64,000 nt of DNA from an uncultured Oscillospiraceae bacterium (GTDB taxonomy: Bacteria > Bacillota > Clostridia > Oscillospirales > Oscillospiraceae): the NCBI GenBank assembly GCA_944386985.1, contig CALXDD010000009.1, positions 23,192-87,191 of the forward strand. The letters run 5' to 3'. The translations under genes and the position numbers were made by a program. This document shows positions 52,031 through 60,554 of this stretch, piece by piece. The notes beneath the pieces were generated by a model. It did not search any database. It was not told the DNA's origin and saw only the letters and a program-made list of their open reading frames with translations. Position 1 is the first letter of the stretch, and each line of letters begins with the position of its first letter.

Positions 52031-53566
52031 TTACATCAGGGGCGCAAACAGACGCAGAACATCCTGCAGCAGCCGCAGCACGATGTTCGACTGACATGTT
52101 TCTTGTGTAATCTGCTGGCAGACGTCCAAGGACCGCAGGAAATCCTCCTTCACCTCCCGAACAGCTTTACTGTCAAAGAGAAGCACCCCGCACTCGAAAT
52201 GCAGATACAGGCTTCGAAAATCCAGGTTCGTTGTCCCCACCGTGGCGGTGCGGTCATCGGATACAAAAGTCTTGGCGTGGATGAAGCCGTTGGTGTATTC
52301 GTAGATCTTCACCCCGGCCTTGATCAGATCCCGGTAATAGGAGCGGGTGGTCATATGGACCAGCCACTTGTCCCACCGGTGGGGCGTCACGATCCGGACG
52401 TCCACTCCGCTCTTGGCCGCCAGGCAGAGAGCGGACAGCATGCTGTCGTCCACAATCAGATACGGGGTATTGATATACACATATTCCTTTGCGTTGTTCA
52501 GAATCTGGAGGTACACATGCTCCCCCACATTTTCCGCATCCATGGGGCTGTCCGCATACGGCTGGACAAAGCCTCCGGCCTTCACCGGGCAGGGAACATC
52601 TCTCCAGGGCGCATATTGTCCGTAGTCCTCGTCCATATGGGTGCACAGCTCCCACATCTGCAAAAAGACCAGGGTAAGGCTCCAGGCGGCCTTTCCCTCC
52701 AGCATAATGGAGGCGTCCTTCCAATGGCCGTGCTTTTCCACGGCGTTGATGTACTCATCCGCCAGGTTGATCCCCCCTGTAAAGGCCACCTTGCCGTCGA
52801 TTGCCGCAATCTTTCGGTGGTCCCGGTTGTTCTGCATGGCGGAGAGGACCGGCCGGAACGGGTTGAACACCTGGCATTGGATTCCATATGCGCTGAGCTG
52901 TTCCGGGTAATCCTTGGGCAGCTTCAGGAAACATCCCATATCATCATACAGCAGACGGACCAGCATACCCTCCGCCGCCTTTTCCTTCAGCACCTCCAGG
53001 ATGCTGTTCCACATGACGCCCTCCTCTACGATGAAATACTCCAGGAAAATATACCGCTCCGCCTTCCTCAGCTCCCGCAAAAGCGCCTCCAGCTTTCTCT
53101 CCCCCGGCGTCAGATAGTGGGTTTCAGTATCCGCATAGATGGGAAAGCCCGCGTACTCCTGTAAATACCGGATTTGAGGCAGATGCTCCGGCAGAGCCTC
53201 CGCAGCCGCGGCATAGTCGTCTCCCACTGCGGAATACTCTGCCTCCGCTTTGCGCTGTGCGTGGAGAACGTCTTTGGAGAAGCGCCGCGTGGAGGTCTGC
53301 AGATGAAACAGCAGATACAAAAGCCCGCCGAACAGCGGAACCGTGAGAATCAGGATCGCCCAGGCTGTCTTATAGGCCCCCTTGTCCTTTTTGGAGACGA
53401 TGTAAAGAACGGCAACCACGCTGATAACGGTCAAAATACCGCTGAAGCGGCGGGAAAGCTGGCTTCCGCCTACAATCAGATTGACAAAGAACCACACCTG
53501 CAGCACCAGCAGCAAAATGGTCCACACCCGTCTCCGGAACAGCACTCTCAGCCATCGCGGACGCAT
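52031..53566 (-). CDS. cls: Cardiolipin synthase (two PLD domains)
   Basis: 511 residues. Two N-terminal transmembrane helices and a short linker are followed by two HKD phospholipase D motifs: HRKIAAIDGKVAFTGGINLA and HAKTFVSDDRTATVGTTNLD. It joins two phosphatidylglycerols to cardiolipin at the membrane. Start 53566 follows AAGGGAGGGAG; the ATG at 53584 overlaps the previous stop but has poor spacing. Confidence 0.94.
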   Translation of the reverse strand: MRPRWLRVLFRRRVWTILLLVLQVWFFVNLIVGGSQLSRRFSGILTVISVVAVLYIVSKKDKGAYKTAWAILILTVPLFGGLLYLLFHLQTSTRRFSKDVLHAQRKAEAEYSAVGDDYAAAAEALPEHLPQIRYLQEYAGFPIYADTETHYLTPGERKLEALLRELRKAERYIFLEYFIVEEGVMWNSILEVLKEKAAEGMLVRLLYDDMGCFLKLPKDYPEQLSAYGIQCQVFNPFRPVLSAMQNNRDHRKIAAIDGKVAFTGGINLADEYINAVEKHGHWKDASIMLEGKAAWSLTLVFLQMWELCTHMDEDYGQYAPWRDVPCPVKAGGFVQPYADSPMDAENVGEHVYLQILNNAKEYVYINTPYLIVDDSMLSALCLAAKSGVDVRIVTPHRWDKWLVHMTTRSYYRDLIKAGVKIYEYTNGFIHAKTFVSDDRTATVGTTNLDFRSLYLHFECGVLLFDSKAVREVKEDFLRSLDVCQQITQETCQSNIVLRLLQDVLRLFAPLM

Positions 53567-53580
53567 GGCACTCCCTCCCT

Positions 53581-54284
53581 TCATGGCGCCTGACGACCTT
53601 CCCGGTCCTCAGGCAAATTTCGTTTTCCCAGCCGCCGGCGGTACAAAAAATACAGCAGTCCGGACCCTGTGGAAAGGACAACCGTCAGCAGAGCGGACAG
53701 CCAGAACACCGGGGACTGTGGATTTTGGATGCTGCTGCCCATCAGGGTAGCCAACACCATGCCGGGAACAACCGCCAGCGTGCCCGCCGCAACATTTTTC
53801 CAGAAAGGCGTGCGGGACGCGCCCAGATACATGGTCACAATATCCCCCGGAAGGCAGCTGATGGCGCGGAGAAAGAAACAGAGGAAAAAGGAACTCTCCT
53901 CCTGCTTCTCCACCAGCACGGCAAATCTCGGATATCGCTCCCGCAGCCGTATGACGGCGTCCCCGCCGGCGGAGTACCCGATCCAATAGGGGACTGTCAG
54001 GGTGATGAGCACGCCCAGGAAATTGACGCCGAGGGCTTCCCAGGCCGGAAAGCAGTGTCCGGCTGCAATCTCCAGAAGCAGCATGGGGAAAAAACCGTGG
54101 CGCTTTTGACCGCGTACAGCAGGAGAAACAATATAGGAGACCAAACGGACCCAGCCGCCAGATGCTCCAGTTCCCCCTGCAGAACAAGCTTCCGGATTCC
54201 CAGCAGGCAGACGATTCCCAAAAGCAGGACGGCGCCGGACAGAAGGCAGCGCCGAAACCGCCGTAAATTGTTGCGTTTCCTCAT
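53581..54284 (-). pseudogene. TVP38/TMEM64 (VTT/DedA-like) membrane protein with frameshift
   Basis: Two frames join to one protein. The N-terminal part starts MRKRNNLRRFRRCLL and runs through VKSATVF. From there the sequence FPMLLLEIAAGHCFPAW, PYWIGYSAGGDAVIRL and RAISCLPGDIVTMYLGAS continues in another frame to 53581. One base is missing in a run of six A (54089-54094, T on the coding strand); seven would restore the frame. FxxR and G-x-x-x-G elements of the VTT domain are intact. It may be a sequencing error, slippage-based switching or a real pseudogene. Its stop overlaps the cls region. Confidence 0.8.
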
Positions 54285-54300
54285 AAATTTACTTCCAAAG

Positions 54301-54325
54301 CGGGGCCGCCGTTTCCGGCGGCCCC
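54301..54325. terminator. GC-rich hairpin between the ATPase and TVP38 genes
   Basis: GGGGCCGCC-GTTTCC-GGCGGCCCC. There is no T-run, so it more likely dampens read-through or marks an mRNA processing point. Confidence 0.45.
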
Positions 54326-54339
54326 ACTGGTGTCAAAGA

Positions 54340-56955
54340 TCATCGATGGTGCTTGATCAGCCCCACAGCTTTTGAAAATTCCATCACAAAAACCGGCACA
54401 AAGATCAGGCACAGTCCTGCCAGATAGAGGCTCCCCGGGAGCCGGATGAGGCCAAAGAGAAGGGACAGCGGAGTGAAGAGCACCAGCAGCACCAGCAGGA
54501 TGGAGAGCAGCGCCGCCCCATTCAGGCTGCGGTTTGTCCACACGCCGATTTTGAACAGGGAGTGCTCCGAGCGCATATTGAAGGCCTGTAAGATCTGGGA
54601 AATGGCCAGCACCATAAAGGCCATAGTCTGACCGCCTTCCGCAAGACCAGTCCGGGTCTCGCCCACATAGTACGCAATCAGCGTAAGGATGCCGAACATG
54701 AGTCCCTGCAGGACGATGCGGATGCCGAATCCGTGGGCAAACAGCCCCTCGTCCTTGGGCTTGGGCCTGCATTCCATGACGTCCGCCTCCACAGGCTCCA
54801 TACCGAGGGCCACGGCGGGCAGACTGTCGGTGACAAGGTTGATCCACAGAAGCTGCATGGACATCAGCGGGGAGCGATGCCACAGGAGCATGGCGGCAAA
54901 CACTGCCACAACCTCTCCGATGTTCGTGCCCAGCAAAAATCCCACCACTTTTTTAATATTGGCGTAAATGCCGCGGCCCTCCCGTACAGCGTCGATGATG
55001 GTGGCGAAGTTGTCGTCCGTCAGCGTCATATCGGCGGCGCCCTTGGCCACGTCCGTACCGGTGATCCCCATGGCGCAGCCGATATCGGCCGCCTTCAGGG
55101 CGGGTGCGTCGTTCACCCCGTCGCCGGTCATGGACACAACCTGTCCCTTGCGCTGCCAGGCCTTCACAATGCGGATCTTGTTCTCCGGGGATACCCGGGC
55201 ATAGACGGAGATCTGTTCCACGCAGCCGTCCAGTTCCTGATCTGTCATGGCGTCCAACTCCGGGCCCGTGACGGCCCGGTCGCCCTCCTGCATGATCCCC
55301 AGTTCCCGTGCAATGGCGGAGGCCGTCGTCACATGGTCGCCGGTGATCATCACCGGCCTGATACCGGCCTTCCGGCAGGTGGCCACGGCGGCCTTGGCCT
55401 CCGGGCGCGGCGGATCGATCATACCCAGAAGCCCCACAAAGGTCAGGCCGTTTTCCAGCTCTTCCGGCACAAGCGCATGGGGGACCTCCCCGATCTCCTT
55501 ACAGCCCACTGCAAGGACGCGGAGGGCATTCCGGCTCATCTCCTCATTGATCTGAGCGGCCCGCTCCAAATCGCCGGCCACACAGCGGGCGGCCATCACA
55601 TCGAAGGCCCCCTTTACAATCACAACATTTTTATCATTGATTCTGTTTACAGTGGTCATCAGTTTGCGGTCGGAATCAAAGGGAATCTCCGCCAGCCTGG
55701 GGTACAGGCCGGTCAGGGCGTCCTTGGGCATGCCGTTTCGATAGGCCGCCAGCACAATGGCGGTCTCTGTGGGATCGCCGATGTGCTGCTCCTCTCCATC
55801 GGAAAAAGTTACGACGCCGTCGCAGCACAACGTGCCGTACTTGAGAAGCTCCTTGACTGAAGGCGAGTTGTTCTCACCGATCTCCTCCGCCTCAGGCTCT
55901 CCGCCGCGCCAGGCCTTTACCAAGGTCATGCGGTTTTGTGTCAGCGTACCGGTCTTGTCCGAGCAGATCACAGAGGCTCCGCCCAGGGTCTCCACCGCAG
56001 GCAGGCGGCGGATGATTGCATGCTTTTTTACCATGCGCTGCACCCCGATGGACAGCACAATGGTCACGATGGCGGGCAGTCCCTCCGGAATAGCGGAAAC
56101 CGCCAGGGACACGGCCGTCATGAAGATCTCCAGCACGGGGATACCGTTGGCCAGCCCCACCACAAAGATAATGGCGCAGGCTGCCAGCGCCAGACCGCCC
56201 AGGTATTTCCCCAACTGGGCCAGCTTCTTCTGCAGGGGCGTATGGTCCTCCTCCTCCCCCTCCAGAAGATCAGCAATCCGGCCCATCTCTGTATTCATAC
56301 CGGTGGAAGTGACAACAGCGGCGGCTGTACCATATGTAATACTGCATCCGGAAAACACCATGTTGCTCCTGTCGCCCAGCGGAGCGTTTTCCTCCACCAC
56401 GGCAGCGGCGTCCTTTTCCGACGGGACGGACTCCCCTGTCAGAGCGGATTCCTCGCTTTTCAGGCCGGCGCTTTGGATCAGGCGCGCGTCGGCGGGAACA
56501 AAATCACCGGCTTCCAGCCGGATGACGTCGCCGGGGACCAGCTCCGCCGCGTCGATTACCTGTTCTTTTCCATCCCGGATCACACGGGCATGGGGTGCGG
56601 ACAGTCCCTTCAAGGCGTCCAGAGCCTTTTCTGCCCTGCTCTCCTGCATTACACCCATGACGGCGTTCATCACGACGATCAGCAGAATCAGGACCGGCTC
56701 AAAGAATTCCTCCGCATTTCCTTCCACACAGGCGATGGCAAAGGAGATCGCCGCGGCAAGAATCAGAATAAGGATCATCACATCCTTAAACTGCTCCGCA
56801 AACCGCTGGAGATTGGTCTTCTTTTTCTTTTCCCGCAGCCTGTTCTCGCCATAGTGCGTCCGCCTCTCCTGGACCTGGCTCTCTGTCAGGCCGGAGACTG
56901 GATCGGACTGAAGCGACTGTATAACCGCCTGCGCGCTTTCACTGTGCGCTGTCAT
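54340..56955 (-). CDS. P-type Ca2+-transporting ATPase
   Basis: 871 residues with the full P2-ATPase order. Actuator motif LTGESVPSEKD; membrane motif PEGLPAIVTI, which carries the Ca2+-site Glu typical of SERCA/PMCA-like bacterial pumps; phosphorylation site CSDKTGTLTQN; KGAFDVM nucleotide-binding Lys; TGDGVNDAPAL hinge. Helix 6 contains INLVTDSLPAVALGMEP with the N-x-x-x-D of calcium pumps. Start 56955 follows CAAGGAGG. A TATAAT (complement at 56986-56991) lies upstream. It heads the leftward membrane operon. Confidence 0.94.
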   Translation of the reverse strand: MTAHSESAQAVIQSLQSDPVSGLTESQVQERRTHYGENRLREKKKKTNLQRFAEQFKDVMILILILAAAISFAIACVEGNAEEFFEPVLILLIVVMNAVMGVMQESRAEKALDALKGLSAPHARVIRDGKEQVIDAAELVPGDVIRLEAGDFVPADARLIQSAGLKSEESALTGESVPSEKDAAAVVEENAPLGDRSNMVFSGCSITYGTAAAVVTSTGMNTEMGRIADLLEGEEEDHTPLQKKLAQLGKYLGGLALAACAIIFVVGLANGIPVLEIFMTAVSLAVSAIPEGLPAIVTIVLSIGVQRMVKKHAIIRRLPAVETLGGASVICSDKTGTLTQNRMTLVKAWRGGEPEAEEIGENNSPSVKELLKYGTLCCDGVVTFSDGEEQHIGDPTETAIVLAAYRNGMPKDALTGLYPRLAEIPFDSDRKLMTTVNRINDKNVVIVKGAFDVMAARCVAGDLERAAQINEEMSRNALRVLAVGCKEIGEVPHALVPEELENGLTFVGLLGMIDPPRPEAKAAVATCRKAGIRPVMITGDHVTTASAIARELGIMQEGDRAVTGPELDAMTDQELDGCVEQISVYARVSPENKIRIVKAWQRKGQVVSMTGDGVNDAPALKAADIGCAMGITGTDVAKGAADMTLTDDNFATIIDAVREGRGIYANIKKVVGFLLGTNIGEVVAVFAAMLLWHRSPLMSMQLLWINLVTDSLPAVALGMEPVEADVMECRPKPKDEGLFAHGFGIRIVLQGLMFGILTLIAYYVGETRTGLAEGGQTMAFMVLAISQILQAFNMRSEHSLFKIGVWTNRSLNGAALLSILLVLLVLFTPLSLLFGLIRLPGSLYLAGLCLIFVPVFVMEFSKAVGLIKHHR

Positions 56956-57117
56956 GATAAATCCTCCTTGTTTGTTAGTGGTCCTATTATATCGCCGCCG
57001 CCGTCAAACTTCATTGGGCACGAATCGGAGTGCGTCCTATTTTTCCTCGCCGGACATCGTTTGTTACGTTTTGGGACACACAGCTTCTTTTGTCCCAAGG
57101 GATTTCCCACTCCATGG

Positions 57118-57146
57118 TTGTAAGATCACAGATCTTCTGGTACAAT
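57118..57146 (+). promoter_or_regulatory. Promoter of mntP
   Basis: -35 TTGTAA (57118-57123), 17-nt spacer, -10 TACAAT (57141-57146). Transcription would start just before the riboswitch. An upstream inverted repeat TTGGGACA/TGTCCCAA (57071-57078 and 57090-57097) has no obvious role. Confidence 0.75.
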
Positions 57147-57154
57147 AGGGTTCC

Positions 57155-57259
57155 AATAAGGGAGTAGTCGGCGCAACGGTGCGGAGATGCCAACATCCTG
57201 GACTTTGTCCTGGTATCGCCTTAATCGACGAGACTTATCTGCTGCTGCGGGTGGGCCTC
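57155..57259 (+). ncRNA. yybP-ykoY manganese riboswitch
   Basis: The leader of mntP contains the conserved GGGAGTAG (57160-57167) and the downstream ATCGACGAGACTTA strand (57223-57236), separated by two stem regions, as in the yybP-ykoY Mn2+ aptamer. It is followed by a GCGGGT/ACCCGC hairpin (57247-57252 and 57271-57276) and the ribosome site. MntP is a standard target of this class: Mn2+ binding turns on efflux. Confidence 0.85.
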
Positions 57260-57306
57260 GCCTTTTTCATACCCGCGGCCAAACAAAAATAACAGGAGGC
57301 AGCGGT

Positions 57307-57867
57307 ATGGAAATCTGGGAACTTTTTGTGATTGCCGTGGGCCTCTCCATGGACGCCTTTGCCATCGCCATCTGCAAGGGGCTCTCCGTGGAGAGGGTTC
57401 GGACCAAACATCTGATCCTCACGGGACTTTGGTTTGGGGGCGCACAGGCCCTCATGCCGCTTTTGGGATATCTGCTGGGGACAGGCTTTCAGTCGTTTAT
57501 CCAGCAAATCGACCATTGGATCGCTTTCGTACTTCTCTGCGCCATCGGCCTGGGGATGATCCGGGAGGCGAGAAGTCCGGCAAAGCCCCTGGACGCCTCC
57601 TTCTCCCCCAAGGCCATGCTCCCCCTGGCCATCGCGGACAGCATCGACGCGCTGGCCGCAGGCGTCTCCTTCGCCTTTCTGGACGTCAAAATTCTGTCGG
57701 CCGTTCTGCTGATCGGTGTCATCACGTTTGCCCTTTCAGCTTTCGGGGTCTGGCTCGGCAGCCGGTTCGGGGAGCGGTACCGCTCCAGAGCCGAATGGAC
57801 GGGCGGCGCGATTCTGATCCTCATGGGCGTAAAAATTCTTCTGGAACATACCGGCGTTTTGGGATAA
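57307..57867 (+). CDS. mntP: Manganese efflux pump MntP
   Basis: 186 residues and six helices in two repeats. The conserved acidic residues are in GLSMDAFAIAICKG and IADSIDALAAGVSF (D-x-x-A pairs). It exports Mn2+. Start 57307 follows AACAGGAGGCAGCGGT. It lies directly behind a Mn2+ riboswitch and 20 nt before a TetR gene. Confidence 0.95.
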   Translation: MEIWELFVIAVGLSMDAFAIAICKGLSVERVRTKHLILTGLWFGGAQALMPLLGYLLGTGFQSFIQQIDHWIAFVLLCAIGLGMIREARSPAKPLDASFSPKAMLPLAIADSIDALAAGVSFAFLDVKILSAVLLIGVITFALSAFGVWLGSRFGERYRSRAEWTGGAILILMGVKILLEHTGVLG

Positions 57868-57887
57868 CTGAGTGGAGGTGAGAGGCT

Positions 57888-58451
57888 ATGGCTGATTCCA
57901 ACATCACCAAGCGCGCGCTGGCAACCGCGCTGCGGGAGCTTATGGAGGAAGTTCCCTTTGACAAGATCCAGGTCGCTCATATCTGCGAACGGTGTGCCAT
58001 GAACCGAAAAAGCTTTTACTACCACTTCAAGGACAAATATGACCTTGTCAACTGGATCTTCGACACAGAGATTATCCCGTTTATACGGAGGAACTGCGAC
58101 GCCCAGCAGTACGACCAGCGGGTGGAGCTGCTCCTGGAGATCTGCCGCTACTTCTATGAAAACCGCAGCTTCTATCGCAAAGCCCTGAAGATTCAGGGGC
58201 AGAACTCCTTTTCCGAGCATTTTCGGGAGTACATCCGGCCCATCCTGAAGCTGCGGCTCACAAGGCTGATCGGGGATACCGCCTACGACGAGTTCACCCT
58301 TGATTTCCTGGCTGACGCGGCGGTCTGCTCTCTGGAGCGATGGCTGCTGGACAAAAACTGCATGCCGCCGGAGCAGATGGTCACCAAGCTGCTGACATTC
58401 GTGCAGCGGTGCGCGCAGGCGCTGCAGGAGGAATTTCATGAACCGAATTAA
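57888..58451 (+). CDS. TetR/AcrR-family regulator (DhaS-like)
   Basis: 187 residues. The N-terminal helix-turn-helix is ITKRALATALRELMEEVPFD with CERCAMNRKSFYYHFKDKYD. The C-terminal ligand domain ends in a helical dimer region as in TetR_C DhaS-like proteins. The start has GTGGAGGTGAGAGG. It may be co-transcribed with mntP. A perfect palindrome 1.1 kb downstream (59557-59573), between two divergent genes, is a plausible target. Confidence 0.9.
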   Translation: MADSNITKRALATALRELMEEVPFDKIQVAHICERCAMNRKSFYYHFKDKYDLVNWIFDTEIIPFIRRNCDAQQYDQRVELLLEICRYFYENRSFYRKALKIQGQNSFSEHFREYIRPILKLRLTRLIGDTAYDEFTLDFLADAAVCSLERWLLDKNCMPPEQMVTKLLTFVQRCAQALQEEFHEPN

Positions 58452-58456
58452 GCAGA

Positions 58457-58490
58457 AACAGGACGGTCTGACGACCGTCCTGTTTTTTTA
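58457..58490 (+). terminator. Intrinsic terminator
   Basis: AACAGGACGGTC (58457-58468), TGAC loop, GACCGTCCTGTT, then TTTTTT. The opposing gene's stop (58488-58490) lies inside the T-run. Confidence 0.95.
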
Positions 58491-59516
58491 TTGGCTATCC
58501 GCTCTGTTTTCCGCCCGCTCCTTGGGACAGGCCCTTACCAAAATGTCGGCCAGCGCATTTTGAAAGAGGTTCTCCTCCTCCCCTCCCATTTTTCCTTCCC
58601 AGCTGCAGAGGTCTCCTCTCTTGTCGAAATAAACCGAGCAGGTGTCGTCGGAGATGATGGAATCCACCAAGCAGTTGTCCCCCGGCATCTCCCAGAGGAT
58701 CGTACGGTAGGTCTGCTGGCTTCTGGCGCTCTGCACGGCCTGATGCGCGAGCCGGTGCACCTCTTTAGGGCAGCTTTGCTCCGGAAGCAGCACGGTAAAC
58801 GCCGGCGCCAGCTGTTGGGCGCCGTCAAATATCTCGCCATTGATGACACGCTCCGTATCCCGCTGCCCGTATTGATACCAAACCGAATACAGCATTCTCC
58901 TGTCCCGAAGCGCGGCGCAGCGGTCCTCCGCATTTTCCGCAAAGGGGACAAGAAGCATGACATTCCGGAAATTCGACGCCTCATCCAGAAATGCGTCGGT
59001 CAGATCCTCCGTACCGCAGAAGAGGCAGAGGGCGCTGTCAGGATGGTCCTCCGCCAGGGGGAGCAGCTTTTCCGGCTGCCTGCCGGCGAAAAGCATCCAC
59101 ATATAGATCCCCAACTCCTCCCCCTCCTGAACGGCCTGTTGGTACTCCTCCAGCCGCTGGGGTTCCGTCTGAAGCCCCACTGCCCAGGGAATGTTGCATC
59201 CCAGCTTCTTCTCGTTTTCACGGATGTGCCGGGCCCCCACTGTACAGGCGTTATAGCCCAGATTCATCCCGAAGGTGTAGAGCCGCCCGGGATCTGTATG
59301 GGCCACCGTATCCCGCACCAATTCATAGTAGGCGCTGTCTTCATTTTGAAGCATGGTCTGGGCCGTGGCGAAAAAGTTGTGCTGAAACCTTCTCTCTGCG
59401 CACTGTAGGGCCATATCCACAAGATTCCGTATGCCTCGCTCCGGGCTGTCATGAATATTTTTCAAAGCGGTCTTGACCGCCATCTCCACCAGAACACGTG
59501 AGACGCTCTGCTCCAT
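58488..59516 (-). CDS. Radical SAM paralogue lacking the [4Fe-4S] cysteines
   Basis: 342 residues, alignable by eye over most of its length with the radical SAM protein at 60555-61877. Matching blocks (this protein first) are DSPERGIRNL versus GSPEENIPKL, GCNIPWAVGL versus GCNIPWAILL, GEELGIYMWMLFAG versus GKQLGTYMYIYTGG, and CSVYFDKRGDLCSW versus NYLHINAKGDVEPC. Where the enzyme has ACNLHCTGC, this one has QTEPQRLEEY, so the Cx3Cx2C site is gone. It cannot bind the SAM cluster in the usual way and may be a regulatory or structural partner. Start 59516 has AAGGAG. Confidence 0.8.
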   Translation of the reverse strand: MEQSVSRVLVEMAVKTALKNIHDSPERGIRNLVDMALQCAERRFQHNFFATAQTMLQNEDSAYYELVRDTVAHTDPGRLYTFGMNLGYNACTVGARHIRENEKKLGCNIPWAVGLQTEPQRLEEYQQAVQEGEELGIYMWMLFAGRQPEKLLPLAEDHPDSALCLFCGTEDLTDAFLDEASNFRNVMLLVPFAENAEDRCAALRDRRMLYSVWYQYGQRDTERVINGEIFDGAQQLAPAFTVLLPEQSCPKEVHRLAHQAVQSARSQQTYRTILWEMPGDNCLVDSIISDDTCSVYFDKRGDLCSWEGKMGGEEENLFQNALADILVRACPKERAENRADSQ

Positions 59517-59556
59517 CGATCTCGCTCCTTCCGGCTGCAAAACGCAGCTATATCAG

Positions 59557-59573
59557 TCATTCTATTAGAATGA
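59557..59573. promoter_or_regulatory. Perfect 17-bp palindrome (candidate TetR operator)
   Basis: TCATTCTA-T-TAGAATGA lies in the divergent gap 59517-59734, within the likely minus-strand promoter (TTATCA / TATAGC, 18-nt spacing). Length and symmetry suit a TetR dimer. Confidence 0.5.
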
Positions 59574-59680
59574 TAACGGCACGCTGCCCCGGCGGCAACG
59601 GACAAACCGTCCGCCGCGTCCCAAAAGGTAACGGATGGGACGCTCTGTCATAATTTCTGACTCGCCGCTTTCTGCGTCCC

Positions 59681-59709
59681 ATGACTTCTCAGGGGTTTCT
59701 TTCTATAAT
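59681..59709 (+). promoter_or_regulatory. Promoter of the MetK-like/radical SAM unit
   Basis: -35 ATGACT (59681-59686), 17-nt spacer, -10 TATAAT (59704-59709), about 25 nt before the start codon. Confidence 0.65.
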
Positions 59710-59734
59710 GGAGGCCACACAGGAGGTGAAGACC

Positions 59735-60517
59735 ATGTTTGAAAAGGTAAACCCAAGCCATCCCGACAAACAGGCAGACAGGATCGCCGGTGCTGTCGTG
59801 GATCTGGCATACAGGGCGGCGCCTGACCCCAGGATCGCAGTGGAGGTGCTGCTGGGCCACGGCCAATGCCATGTGATGATCGAGACGTCCGTTTCCCTTG
59901 ACCGGGCGCCGGTTCTGGGGGCGATCCGCCGCATCGCGGGGAATGTCCGGGGGGACGTCGTGATCGTGCCCCAGGATGTCCACCTGTCCCAAAATCAAAA
60001 GGATGGCCTGCGCTGCGGCGACAACGGCATTTTCAGAGGAATGCCCCTGACCGCCGAGCAGAAGTCCCTCTCTCAAATCGCCCGCCGGATCTACCGCGAG
60101 TATCCCTCAGACGGAAAATACATCATGGACGGGAATCGGCTGATCATCTGCCAGAGCAACGCGCCTACCGAGGCACTCCGCCTCCAGTTCCCCCACGCGG
60201 AGATCAACCCTCTGGGCGACTGGACCGGCGGCACAGACGTGGACACCGGCGCCGCAAACAGGAAGCTCGGTTCTGATATGGCGGATTCTGTAACCGGCGG
60301 AGGACTCCACGGGAAAGATCTCTCAAAAGCGGACGTGTCTGTCAACATCTATGCCTTTATGAAGGCCCAGAGAACAAGGGCCCCCGTTGAGCTGTGCTGC
60401 GCGATTGGGGATGAGGCGGTGGGCGGTGTGCCGTACCGGGAAATCGTGGCAGAGGCCAAAACCTTTATCGACGCAATAGGCGGCTTTGAAAAGCTGGCGG
60501 AATGGGGACTTTTTTAA
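59735..60517 (+). CDS. Short MetK-like (S-adenosylmethionine synthetase-related) protein
   Basis: 260 residues, against about 390 for housekeeping MetK. Family features kept: the N-terminal substrate site NPSHPDKQADRIAGAVVDLA (HPDK, residues 9-12), the loop CGDNGIFRG where MetK has G-A-G-D-Q-G (residues 94-102), and the C-terminal TDVDTGAANRKLGSD with GGGLHGKDLSKADVS (residues 168-202; the ATP/metal-binding G-K-D-x-x-K-x-D). A block of roughly 100 residues between these is shortened. Start 59735 has ACAGGAGGTGAAGACC. The radical SAM gene follows 37 nt on. It could make SAM or bind SAM/ATP for that enzyme. Confidence 0.75.
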   Translation: MFEKVNPSHPDKQADRIAGAVVDLAYRAAPDPRIAVEVLLGHGQCHVMIETSVSLDRAPVLGAIRRIAGNVRGDVVIVPQDVHLSQNQKDGLRCGDNGIFRGMPLTAEQKSLSQIARRIYREYPSDGKYIMDGNRLIICQSNAPTEALRLQFPHAEINPLGDWTGGTDVDTGAANRKLGSDMADSVTGGGLHGKDLSKADVSVNIYAFMKAQRTRAPVELCCAIGDEAVGGVPYREIVAEAKTFIDAIGGFEKLAEWGLF

Positions 60518-60554
60518 CAGAAAATGACAGATAGATAGAAAGAAGGAATACCAA

